Source of the DNA: Sipunculus nudus
Lineage: Eukaryota > Annelida > Sipuncula > Golfingiida > Sipunculidae
Assembly: GCA_026874595.1 (NCBI GenBank)
Contig: JAPPUL010000068.1
Location: 325,001-389,000 of the forward strand
Direction: 5' to 3'
DNA length: 64,000 nt
Every line of letters starts with the position of its first letter. Positions within the stretch are counted from its first letter, which is position 1. Under the pieces are notes generated by a model. That model did no database searches, was not told the DNA's origin, and saw nothing but the letters and a program-made list of their open reading frames with translations. Both the position numbers and the translations under genes were made by a program. Of this stretch, positions 16,328 through 24,088 are shown in pieces.

Positions 16328-19204
16328 ATGATAAAAATACTGCAAATAATTAAAATAATTAAAATAATGGCAAAGTTTTTATTACTAAGTTTATTGGTAT
16401 TGGTTTTAGGAATATATAGTGGTTGTGGATCGGATGGGACAGGGACAGGCGGCGCTGTAGGTGGAGGAGCTGGTGGTGGGACTGCTGGTGGGACTAGAGT
16501 AAAAGCTATAGCTGCAAATCCAAGCGAGGGATTTTATGTAAAGATTTCTAATCCACCTGTTAGTAATCCTGATGGTTCATCTTGGGAGAATGCGTTTGGT
16601 GATCTGCAATCCGCTATTAACGCTGCGGCAGCAAAAGATAGTACTAAAAAAACGGTATACGTGGCACAAGGGACTTATAAGCCGCAAGGGCACCCTAATG
16701 GCAGAACTGGTGATAGAGCAAAACACTTTGCCTTAAAGAATGGCGTTTCTGTTATAGGTGGATATCCTGGCCTTAAGGACGATGAATTAAATGCAGTTGA
16801 CCCATCTTTGACTATCCTAAGCGGGGACCTTGGGGATAATGATACAGCTAATATGGACGAAAATAAGGATGACAATGCCTACCATGTTTTTTATCATCCT
16901 AATGGCACTAACTTAGGCGATACAGCAAAGCTTTCTAACGTTACTATAACTAAGGGCAATGCTAATGCAGACTCGTATGACAATGGAGGCGGGATGTATA
17001 ATTCTGGTAGCAGCCCAAGCTTAACTAATGTTACCTTTTCTCGTAATACAGCTAATAATGGAGGGGGGATGTCTAATTTTTCTAATAGCAGCCCAACTTT
17101 AAAGGATGTTACCTTTACTGGTAATAAAGCTACTTATAATGGCGGCGGGATGTCTAATTGGAACAGTAGCAGCCCAGCTTTAGAGAATGTTAGATTTACT
17201 GGTAATACAGCTTCTGATGGCGGCGGGATGTCTAATGTTTCTAAGAGTAACCCAGCCTTTAAAACTGTTTGTAGATTTACAGGCAATACGGCAACTACTC
17301 GTGGTGGGGCTATATATGACACTAACGATAGTAATCCTAAGAACCCAGAAAATGCTCAAGATGGGGACGGTAATACTATTAAACCAACAGCTGATGCTGA
17401 GGCAAGCAAGGATAATGGTTACTATCAAGAAGGCATTAAAGATGGCATTAGAGCAGTTAAGGTAGATGATTATGGTTTTCATGTACGGATTAATGCAGAA
17501 GATGGAGGAGATGGCTTATCTTGGGAAAAGGCATATAATGATCTACAAGCGGCTATTGATGCTGCGGCAAAAGATAGTACTAAAAAAACGGTATACGTAG
17601 CAGTTGGGACTTATAAGCCGCAAGGGCACCCTAATGGCGGAACTGGTGATAGAGCAAAACACTTTGCCTTAAAGAATGGCGTTTCTGTTGTTGGTGGCTA
17701 TACGGGGAAAGGTGATACAAGAAGTACAGATCTGTCTTTGACGATTCTAAGTGGTGATATTGGCATAGAAGATAATGACATTGACAATGCCTACCATGTT
17801 TTTTATCATCCTCATCCTGTGGGACCTAATTTAGACTATATAGCTTTAAACAATACAGCAAAGCTTTCTAACGTTACAATAACTAAGGGCAATGCTAATG
17901 CAGACTCGTATGACAATGGAGGCGGGATGTTTAATGATGGTAGTAGCCCAAGCTTAACTAATGTTATCTTTAAAGATAATAAAGCTACCTATAATGGAGG
18001 GGGGATGTATAATCTTTCTAATAGCAGCCCAAGCTTAACTAATGTTCTCTTTGAAAGTAATACAGCTTCTGATGGTGGGGGGATGTATAATAATGGTAGC
18101 AGCCCAAGCTTAACTAATGTTATCTTTAAAGATAATAAAGCTTCTAATGGCGGGGGGATGTCTAATATTTATAATAGTAACCCAACCTTTAAAACTGTTT
18201 GTACATTTACTGGCAACATGGCTACTAGAGATGATGGCAAAGGAGGGGCTATATATAATTACAATAGCAATCCTGAGGACCTAGACAATGCTCAAGATGG
18301 GACAGGTACTGCAATTAGATCAATAACTGCTGAGAATGGCAAGACTAACGGTTACTATCAAGAGGGCACTCGAGTAGATGATAATGGTATTCATGTACGG
18401 ATTGGTGCAAAAGCTGGAGGAGATGGAAGTTCTTGGGAGAATGCGTTTGGTGATCTGCAAGGGGCTATTGACGCGGCAGCAAAAGATAGTACTAAACAAA
18501 GGGTATACGTAGCAGTTGGGACTTATAAGCCGACAAGTCGTCCTAATTCTGCTTCTAGTGAGACTACTGATAGACACAAACACTTTGCCTTAAAGAATAA
18601 CGTTGAGGTTATAGGCGGCTATAAGCAGGGCGGGCATGGTATTTATATCCTTGTTAGGCTTGATGAGAATACTCCCGACGCTGATAAAACGATTCTAAGT
18701 GGTGATCTTGGGACTACAGCTGATACTGACAATGCCTACCGTGTTTTTTATCATCCTAAGAGTGCTGGCTTAGGTAATACAGCAAAGCTTTATAACGTTA
18801 CTATAACTAAGGCTAATGCTAGTATTGGTAATGGAGGCGGGATGTATAATGATTATAGTAGCCCAAGCTTAGATAACGTTACCTTTAAAGATAATACAGC
18901 TACTTTTGGAGGCGGCGGGATGTATAATTATAATAGCAGCCCAAGCTTAACTAATGTTACCTTTACTAGTAATACAGCTAATAATGGAGGCGGGATGTAT
19001 AATAATAAGAGCAGCCCAACCTTTAAAACTGTTTGTAGATTTACAGGCAATACGGCGACTACTCGTGGTGGGGCTATATATGACACTAACGATAGTAATC
19101 CTAAGAACTTAGCCAATGTTCAAGATGGGGGCGGTAATGTGCTTACCCCAAAAGGCAATGCTGAGGCAAGCAAGGATAACGGTTACTATAAAGCCACTCA
19201 GTAG
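16328..19204 (+). CDS. Triple-module repeat lipoprotein (array gene 1)
   Basis: A 958-aa predicted surface lipoprotein: leader with lipobox GIYSGC (Cys33), Gly-rich linker, then three head-plus-repeat modules (about 48-377, 379-680 and 682-958). Each head resembles the DUF1565 start of parallel beta-helix proteins (G-D-G-x-SW-x-x-A, then YVAxGTYKP and HFALKN). Each head is followed by 3-4 helix-coil repeats of about 24 aa with consensus GGGMYN-x-SSPSLTNVTF-x-x-NTA and a capping GGAIYD. The usual C-terminal NGYYK signature survives internally at both junctions as NGYYQEG, so the gene looks like an in-frame fusion of three. Related to POMP-like repeat proteins. An adhesin or surface role is inference. 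The inner ATG at 16370 (MAKFLLLS) is an alternative start. Confidence 0.85.
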   Translation: MIKILQIIKIIKIMAKFLLLSLLVLVLGIYSGCGSDGTGTGGAVGGGAGGGTAGGTRVKAIAANPSEGFYVKISNPPVSNPDGSSWENAFGDLQSAINAAAAKDSTKKTVYVAQGTYKPQGHPNGRTGDRAKHFALKNGVSVIGGYPGLKDDELNAVDPSLTILSGDLGDNDTANMDENKDDNAYHVFYHPNGTNLGDTAKLSNVTITKGNANADSYDNGGGMYNSGSSPSLTNVTFSRNTANNGGGMSNFSNSSPTLKDVTFTGNKATYNGGGMSNWNSSSPALENVRFTGNTASDGGGMSNVSKSNPAFKTVCRFTGNTATTRGGAIYDTNDSNPKNPENAQDGDGNTIKPTADAEASKDNGYYQEGIKDGIRAVKVDDYGFHVRINAEDGGDGLSWEKAYNDLQAAIDAAAKDSTKKTVYVAVGTYKPQGHPNGGTGDRAKHFALKNGVSVVGGYTGKGDTRSTDLSLTILSGDIGIEDNDIDNAYHVFYHPHPVGPNLDYIALNNTAKLSNVTITKGNANADSYDNGGGMFNDGSSPSLTNVIFKDNKATYNGGGMYNLSNSSPSLTNVLFESNTASDGGGMYNNGSSPSLTNVIFKDNKASNGGGMSNIYNSNPTFKTVCTFTGNMATRDDGKGGAIYNYNSNPEDLDNAQDGTGTAIRSITAENGKTNGYYQEGTRVDDNGIHVRIGAKAGGDGSSWENAFGDLQGAIDAAAKDSTKQRVYVAVGTYKPTSRPNSASSETTDRHKHFALKNNVEVIGGYKQGGHGIYILVRLDENTPDADKTILSGDLGTTADTDNAYRVFYHPKSAGLGNTAKLYNVTITKANASIGNGGGMYNDYSSPSLDNVTFKDNTATFGGGGMYNYNSSPSLTNVTFTSNTANNGGGMYNNKSSPTFKTVCRFTGNTATTRGGAIYDTNDSNPKNLANVQDGGGNVLTPKGNAEASKDNGYYKATQ

Positions 19205-19209
19205 TTACC

Positions 19210-19276
19210 GAAAGGACTTTAAAGGCCCTTTGTTAAATTAAAGATAGCTCTCTTTTTAAGGGGGCTATCTTTTTTT
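19210..19276 (+). terminator. Two-hairpin terminator of array gene 1
   Basis: A near-palindrome (AAAGGAC...GCCCTTT) is followed by a 9-bp stem AAAGATAGC/GCTATCTTT (19239-19247 with 19264-19272) and a T-run. The same trailer recurs after most array genes. Confidence 0.85.
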
Positions 19277-19405
19277 ATGTCTTATTATGCCTTATTATGC
19301 CTAGAGTTTTTTTTGGTTACAGTTTTTGTTATGAGTTATATTAAATCTAGATATTTTATAAACTAGATATATTATATACTATATATAGAAGGGAATTAGG
19401 ATAAA
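19277..19405 (+). promoter_or_regulatory. Array upstream block, copy 2 (two 16-bp units)
   Basis: 129-bp copy with the tandem CTTATTATGC pair, T8, TTGGTT, TTATATT, two 16-bp units and TTAGGATAAA before the ATG. It is 16 bases shorter than copy 1, exactly one unit. Confidence 0.7.
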
Positions 19406-20485
19406 ATGATAAAAATACTGCAAATAATTAAAATAATTAAAATAATGGCAAAGTTTTTATTACTAAGTTTTTTGGTATTGGTTTTAGGAATATATAGTGG
19501 GTGTTCAAGCGACGGAACAGGTGGAGCTGAGCAAGCTGGTGGTGGAGCTGCTGCTCCGCCGCCATTATTAGCTATAGTTTATGTAGACGATGATGCATCT
19601 GATGGTGGTGACGGGACTAGTTGGACTAAAGCATTTAAAGACCTCCAAGCTGGTATTAATGACGCTGCTAGCAAGGTTAGTGGTAATGGCTATGTCAGGG
19701 TACACGTAGCAGTTGGGACTTATAAGCCGCAAGGGCACCCTAATTCTGCTTCTAGTGAGACTACTGATAGAAAAAAACACTTTGCCTTAAAGAATGGCGT
19801 TTCTGTTATAGGCGGCTATTCGGGAGAAGGTGATACAAAAGTTGAAGACCCATCTAAGACTATTTTAAGTGGTGATATTGACACAGAAGGTGATGATAGT
19901 GATAATGCCTACCATGTTTTTTATCATGCTGGCAGCACTATCTTAGATAATTCAGCAAAGCTTTCTAACGTTACAATTACTAAAGGTAACGCTAATGGTA
20001 CAGGTCAGGACGATAAGGGAGGGGGGATGTATAATGATAATAGTAGTCCAACTTTAGCTAATGTCATATTTAAATATAATACAGCAAGGCATGGCGGCGG
20101 GATGTATAATTATGGGAGTAGCCCACACTTAGATCATGTTGCCTTGACTAAAAACGAGGCTGATGCTGGAGGTGGGATGTATAATTTTTGGAGTACTCCA
20201 AAGCTATATAATCTTGTTAGTTTTACTGCCAACAAGGCTGGTGAGAAAGGAGGGGGTATGTATAATAAGAGGGGTGTGGCCTACTTAGCTAGTTGTGAGT
20301 TTAAGAAAAATATAGCTGGCAGTATAGAAAAGGAAAAAGAAGGTAAAGGTGGAGCTATTTATAATATTATAAAGGATAATATATGGGGCACCCCAACTCA
20401 TGGGACAGATGCTGATGAGAATAAAAAGGTTATCAATCGGGGTGATAAGTATGTTTATGTAAAATCAGATCTTGAAAAAGAATAA
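19406..20485 (+). CDS. Repeat lipoprotein (array gene 2)
   Basis: 359-aa lipoprotein with lipobox GIYSGC followed by the SSDGTGG variant and a Gln/Gly/Ala/Pro linker (APPPLLA). The head is type II (YVDDDASDGGDGTSWTKAF, about 72-90), as in array genes 6 and 7. Four GGGMYN repeats follow, less regular than in the other genes, and a GGAIYN cap. The C terminus is unlike the others: Lys-rich, ending YVKSDLEKE instead of NGYYK. The terminator is also different, so the 3' end has another origin. The first 80 bases of the coding region are almost identical to array gene 1. Confidence 0.85.
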   Translation: MIKILQIIKIIKIMAKFLLLSFLVLVLGIYSGCSSDGTGGAEQAGGGAAAPPPLLAIVYVDDDASDGGDGTSWTKAFKDLQAGINDAASKVSGNGYVRVHVAVGTYKPQGHPNSASSETTDRKKHFALKNGVSVIGGYSGEGDTKVEDPSKTILSGDIDTEGDDSDNAYHVFYHAGSTILDNSAKLSNVTITKGNANGTGQDDKGGGMYNDNSSPTLANVIFKYNTARHGGGMYNYGSSPHLDHVALTKNEADAGGGMYNFWSTPKLYNLVSFTANKAGEKGGGMYNKRGVAYLASCEFKKNIAGSIEKEKEGKGGAIYNIIKDNIWGTPTHGTDADENKKVINRGDKYVYVKSDLEKE

Positions 20486-20514
20486 GAGTAAATAAGGATT
20501 TATTAGTTAGACTT

Positions 20515-20542
20515 AAAAGAGTCCATTATGGGCTCTTTTTTT
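20515..20542 (+). terminator. Terminator of array gene 2, unlike the others
   Basis: A 10-bp stem (AAAAGAGTCC with GGGCTCTTTT, one G-U pair), loop ATTAT, then a T-run. It has no sequence in common with the AAAGATAGC type, consistent with this gene's different 3' end. Confidence 0.85.
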
Positions 20543-20544
20543 AT

Positions 20545-20622
20545 GTTATGAGTTATATTAAATCTAGATATTTTATAAACTAGATATATTATATACTATA
20601 TATAGAAGTGAATTAGGAGAAA
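20545..20622 (+). promoter_or_regulatory. Array upstream block, copy 3 (5'-truncated, two 16-bp units)
   Basis: Homology begins only at GTTATGAGTTATATT, directly after the terminator. The CTTATTATGC pair, the T8 tract and TTGGTT are missing. If the gene is active, the essential promoter lies in the remaining 78 bases or differs here. The ribosome site is AGGAG, 4 bases before ATGATG. Confidence 0.65.
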
Positions 20623-22347
20623 ATGATGAAAATACTGCAAATAATTAAAATAATTAAAATAATGGCAAAGTTTTTATTACTAAGTTTATTGGTATTGGTT
20701 TTAGGGTTTAATAGTGGTTGTTCAAGCGACGGGACAGGTGGAGCTGGGCAAGCTGCGGGGCCTCCAGAAGGAGCTACAGCTGCAAATCCAAGCGAGGGAT
20801 TTTATGTAAAGATTTCTAATCCACCTGTTAGTAATCCTGATGGTTCATCTTGGGAGAATGCGTTTGGTGATCTGCAATCCGCTATTGACGCTGCGGCAGC
20901 AAAAGATAGTACTAAAAAAACGGTATACGTGGCACAAGGGACTTATAAGCCGACAAGTTGTCCTGATCAGGCAAACGCTGAATGTGCTGATGGTGATGAT
21001 AAAGATAGAAAAAAACACTTTGCCTTAAAAAATGGCGTTACTGTTATAGGCGGCTATCCTGGCCTTAAGGACAATGAATTAAATGCAGTTGACCCATCTA
21101 AGACTATTCTAAGTGGAGAGGGTGTTACTACAGATGATACTGACAATGTATACAATGTTTTTTATCATGATATAAGTACGGAGTTAACAAGCTCAGCAAA
21201 GTTAGAGAACGTTACTATTACTAAGGGTAATGCAAATGAAACTAATGCTCGCCAGAATGGAGGCGGGATGTATAATAGAGGTAGTAGCCCAACCTTAATT
21301 AATGTTAACTTTGATAGTAATAAAGCAGAGTATGGAGGCGGGATGCTTAATGATGATAGTCGCCCAACCTTAATTAATGTTGGCTTTACTAGTAATACAG
21401 CTTATAGGGAAGGAGGCGGGATGGTTAATCAGGGGGGTAGTAGCCCAAAGTTAACTAATGTTACCTTTACTAGTAATATAGCAAGTCGTTCCGGAGGCGG
21501 GATGGTTAATCAGGGGGGTAGTAGCCCAGCCTTAACTGATGTTAACTTTACTAATAATACAGCTACTAACGGTGAAGGAGGCGGGATGTATAATACTGGG
21601 AATAGCAACCCAACTTTAACTGGAGGTAAATTTGAAGATAATAAATCTACTGACGGTGATGGAGGCGGGATGTATAATAATAGTAGTAGCCCAACCTTAA
21701 CTAAGGTTACCTTTACTAAGAATATGGCTGGTCGCCTTGGAGGTGGAATGGTTAATAGTAATAGTAAGCCAGAGTTAAATAATGTTACCTTTGAGGATAA
21801 TACAGCTACTAATGGAGGCGGGATGTATAATGAGAATAGTAGCCCAACTTTAGATAATGTTACCTTTACTAATAATACAGTTACCAATAATGGAGGCGGG
21901 ATGGCTAATGCTAGTAACAGCAAACCAACCTTAAGTAATGTTGACTTTACTAGTAATAAAGCAGGGTATGGAGGCGGGATGTCTAATGGTAATAGTAGCC
22001 CGACTTTAAATAATGTTACCTTTACTAATAATATAGCTACTGCCTCTGGAGGCGGGATGGAGAATGGTAATAGTAGCCCAAATTTAACTAAGGTTACCTT
22101 TACTAGTAATACAGCTAAAGATGCTGGAGGCGGGATGTTTAATATTTATAATAGTAACCCAGCCTTTAAAACTGTTTGTAGATTTACAGGCAATACGGCA
22201 ACTACTCGTGGAGGGGCTATATATGACACTAACGATAGTAATCCTAAGAACTTAGCCAATGTTCAAGATGGGGGCGGTAATGTACTTACCCCAACAGACA
22301 ATGCTGAGGAAAGCAAGACTAACGGTTACTATAAAGCCACTCAGTAG
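20623..22347 (+). CDS. Repeat lipoprotein with the longest repeat tract (array gene 3)
   Basis: 574-aa lipoprotein: lipobox in the GFNSGC variant, linker GQAAGPPEGA, type I head (FYVKISNPPVSNPDGSSW), then twelve beta-helix repeats between about residues 195 and 515, each opening GGGM and carrying SSPTL-x-x-V-x-F-x-x-NTA. It ends with the GGAIYDTNDSNPKNL cap and NGYYKATQ. The repeat DNA is itself strongly conserved (GGAGGCGGGATGTATAAT-like every 70-80 bases), so internal recombination could add or drop coils in frame. The last 190 bases and trailer are nearly identical to array gene 1. The fold implies a right-handed parallel beta-helix; location and ligand are unknown. Confidence 0.87.
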   Translation: MMKILQIIKIIKIMAKFLLLSLLVLVLGFNSGCSSDGTGGAGQAAGPPEGATAANPSEGFYVKISNPPVSNPDGSSWENAFGDLQSAIDAAAAKDSTKKTVYVAQGTYKPTSCPDQANAECADGDDKDRKKHFALKNGVTVIGGYPGLKDNELNAVDPSKTILSGEGVTTDDTDNVYNVFYHDISTELTSSAKLENVTITKGNANETNARQNGGGMYNRGSSPTLINVNFDSNKAEYGGGMLNDDSRPTLINVGFTSNTAYREGGGMVNQGGSSPKLTNVTFTSNIASRSGGGMVNQGGSSPALTDVNFTNNTATNGEGGGMYNTGNSNPTLTGGKFEDNKSTDGDGGGMYNNSSSPTLTKVTFTKNMAGRLGGGMVNSNSKPELNNVTFEDNTATNGGGMYNENSSPTLDNVTFTNNTVTNNGGGMANASNSKPTLSNVDFTSNKAGYGGGMSNGNSSPTLNNVTFTNNIATASGGGMENGNSSPNLTKVTFTSNTAKDAGGGMFNIYNSNPAFKTVCRFTGNTATTRGGAIYDTNDSNPKNLANVQDGGGNVLTPTDNAEESKTNGYYKATQ

Positions 22348-22353
22348 TTACCG

Positions 22354-22419
22354 AAAGGACTTTAAAGGCCCTTTGTTAAACTAAAGATAGCTCTCTTTTT
22401 AAGGGGGCTATCTTTTTTT
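22354..22419 (+). terminator. Two-hairpin terminator of array gene 3
   Basis: Same trailer as array gene 1: an AAAGGAC...GCCCTTT hairpin, then stem AAAGATAGC/GCTATCTTT (22383-22391 with 22407-22415) and a T-run. Confidence 0.85.
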
Positions 22420-22566
22420 ATGTCTTATTATGCCTTATTATGCCTAGAGTTTTTTTTTGGTTACAGTTTTTGTTATGAGTTATATTAAATCTAGATATTT
22501 TATAAACTAGATATATTATAAACTAGATATATTATATACTATATATACAAGTGAATTAGGAGAAAA
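22420..22566 (+). promoter_or_regulatory. Array upstream block, copy 4 (three 16-bp units, T9)
   Basis: 147 bp: the 129-bp form plus one 16-bp unit (here CTAGATATATTATAAA in the middle), one extra T in the homopolymer (T9 instead of T8), and one extra A before the ATG. The start context is AGGAGAAAAATG. Confidence 0.7.
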
Positions 22567-23697
22567 ATGATGAAAATACTGCAAATAATTAAAATAATGG
22601 CAAAGTTTTTATTAATAAGTTTATTGGTATTGGGTTTAGGAATATATAGTGGTTGTGGATCGGATGGGACAGGGACTGGTGGAGCTGGTGGAGCTGCGGG
22701 GCCTCCAGAAGGAGCTACAGCTGCAAATCCAAGCGAGGGATTTTATGTAAAGATTTCTAATCCACCTGTTAGTAATCCTGATGGAACATCTTGGACTAAT
22801 GCGTTTGGTGATCTGCAATCCGCTATTGACGCTGCGGCAGCTCATGATACTAGAAAAACGGTATACGTGGCACAAGGGACTTATAAGCCGCAAGGGCACC
22901 CTAATGGCGGCAGTACTGACAGAGAAAAACACTTTGCCTTAAAGAATGGCGTTACTGTTATAGGTGGATATCCTGGCCTTAAGGACAATGAATATAATGA
23001 CGTGGACCCATCTAAGACTATTTTAAGTGGAGAGGGTGTTACTACAGCTGATACTGACAATGTATACCATGTTTTTTATCATCTTTCAGCTTTAACAAGT
23101 TCAGCAAAGCTTTCTAACGTTACTATTAGTGGGGGTAATGCAGATGATGGTACTAGCCCTCACAATAATGGCGGAGGGATGTATAATAATAATAGTAGCC
23201 CAGAGTTAACTAAGGTTACTTTTACTAGTAATAAAGCTAATTCTGGAGGCGGGATGTCTAATGGTAATAGTAGCCCAAGCTTAGAGGATGTTAACTTTAC
23301 TAGTAATACAGCAAGTTCTTTGGGAGGCGGGATGTATAATCAGGGTAGTAGCCCAACCTTAAAGAATGTTACCTTTGAGGGCAATCAAGCTAATAATGGA
23401 GGCGGGATGCGTAATTATAATAGTAGCCCAAAGTTAAATGATGTTAACTTTACTAGTAATATAGCAAGTCGTTATGGAGGCGGGATGTATAATACTGGTA
23501 GTAATCCAGAGTTTCTTAGCGTCTGTACATTTACAGGCAACACGACTACTGGAGCTGACGGCAAGGGCGGGGCAATATATGATAGCAGGGATGTCACTAT
23601 TATTAAGCCGGAGTATGCTAAAGATAGGGGCGGTAATACTATTACCCCAACAACTGATGCTGCAGCAAGTAAGACTAACGGTTACTATAAAGAATAA
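22567..23697 (+). CDS. Repeat lipoprotein (array gene 4)
   Basis: 376-aa lipoprotein with leader lacking one 9-bp unit (MMKILQIIKIMAK rather than the longer form), lipobox GIYSGC-GSDGTGTG, type I head, and five GGGM repeats (about 194-325). A cap containing TGADGKGGAIYD follows, and the protein ends in NGYYKE. It has the same head DNA as genes 1 and 3 but a different cap. A GTT-to-ACT-type change (SW-T-NAF rather than SW-E-NAF) distinguishes its head. The 3' trailer contains a perfect palindromic hairpin instead of the imperfect one found after genes 1, 3 and 7. Confidence 0.85.
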   Translation: MMKILQIIKIMAKFLLISLLVLGLGIYSGCGSDGTGTGGAGGAAGPPEGATAANPSEGFYVKISNPPVSNPDGTSWTNAFGDLQSAIDAAAAHDTRKTVYVAQGTYKPQGHPNGGSTDREKHFALKNGVTVIGGYPGLKDNEYNDVDPSKTILSGEGVTTADTDNVYHVFYHLSALTSSAKLSNVTISGGNADDGTSPHNNGGGMYNNNSSPELTKVTFTSNKANSGGGMSNGNSSPSLEDVNFTSNTASSLGGGMYNQGSSPTLKNVTFEGNQANNGGGMRNYNSSPKLNDVNFTSNIASRYGGGMYNTGSNPEFLSVCTFTGNTTTGADGKGGAIYDSRDVTIIKPEYAKDRGGNTITPTTDAAASKTNGYYKE

Positions 23698-23714
23698 TCG
23701 AGATAGTTAATTTT

Positions 23715-23776
23715 AAGGGGCTTTAAAGCCCCTTTGTTAAACTAAAGATAGCTCTCCTTAATGGGGGCTATCTTTT
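23715..23776 (+). terminator. Two-hairpin terminator of array gene 4
   Basis: The first hairpin is perfect (AAGGGGCTTTAAAGCCCCTT, 23715-23734). The second is the conserved AAAGATAGC/GCTATCTTT stem (23744-23752 with 23767-23775), here with a short T-run. Confidence 0.85.
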
Positions 23777-24088
23777 AAAACTTAGTTTTAAGGCAAAAGC
23801 ATTAATATATCTATAAAAAAGCAGCAAAACAAAAACCGAAACTAGCATAACTTTCTATAATACCGACTCCCCTATCTATCTCCCTTATATCCCCTACCCT
23901 AATATATAACTGCAAATATTAAAACTCCTATAATTCAAAACATCCTAAGAAAAAAGAATAAATTTAAGCCAAAAAGTAAAACAAGAGTGTTGCTAGAGTA
24001 AAAGGAGTATATTGCGATTCCCCTAAGCTTTATGCCTAGATGAGGTTAAAAGCTTAGAATAATAAAAGAAGAGGTTAAGAAAGACAGA
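23777..24088 (+). other. Non-coding gap carrying a different promoter region for array gene 5
   Basis: This 312-base stretch has none of the shared upstream block. It contains a pyrimidine-rich run (about 23870-23910), with no usable open frame that I can find, and a purine-rich segment close to the gene with GAAGAGGTTAAGAAAG before the ATG, a weak ribosome site. The pentamer-like element GCCTAGA occurs at about 24031 as it does in the shared block, probably by chance. I see no tRNA or structured RNA. Confidence 0.5.

Noticed and set aside
21510-21923. Long minus-strand open frames opposite the array genes
   Set aside because: These are mirror frames of the repeated coding DNA, with low-complexity Leu/Pro/Val sequences and no ribosome sites.
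20623-22347. Regular 70-80-bp repeats that could suggest a CRISPR array
   Set aside because: The repeats lie inside one long open frame, vary in length by multiples of three, and encode a clear beta-helix coil. There are no fixed spacers and no cas genes.
23860-23930. Possible remnant of a minus-strand gene in the gap before array gene 5
   Set aside because: The composition resembles minus-strand coding DNA here, but no frame stays open for more than a short stretch and no similarity is recognisable.
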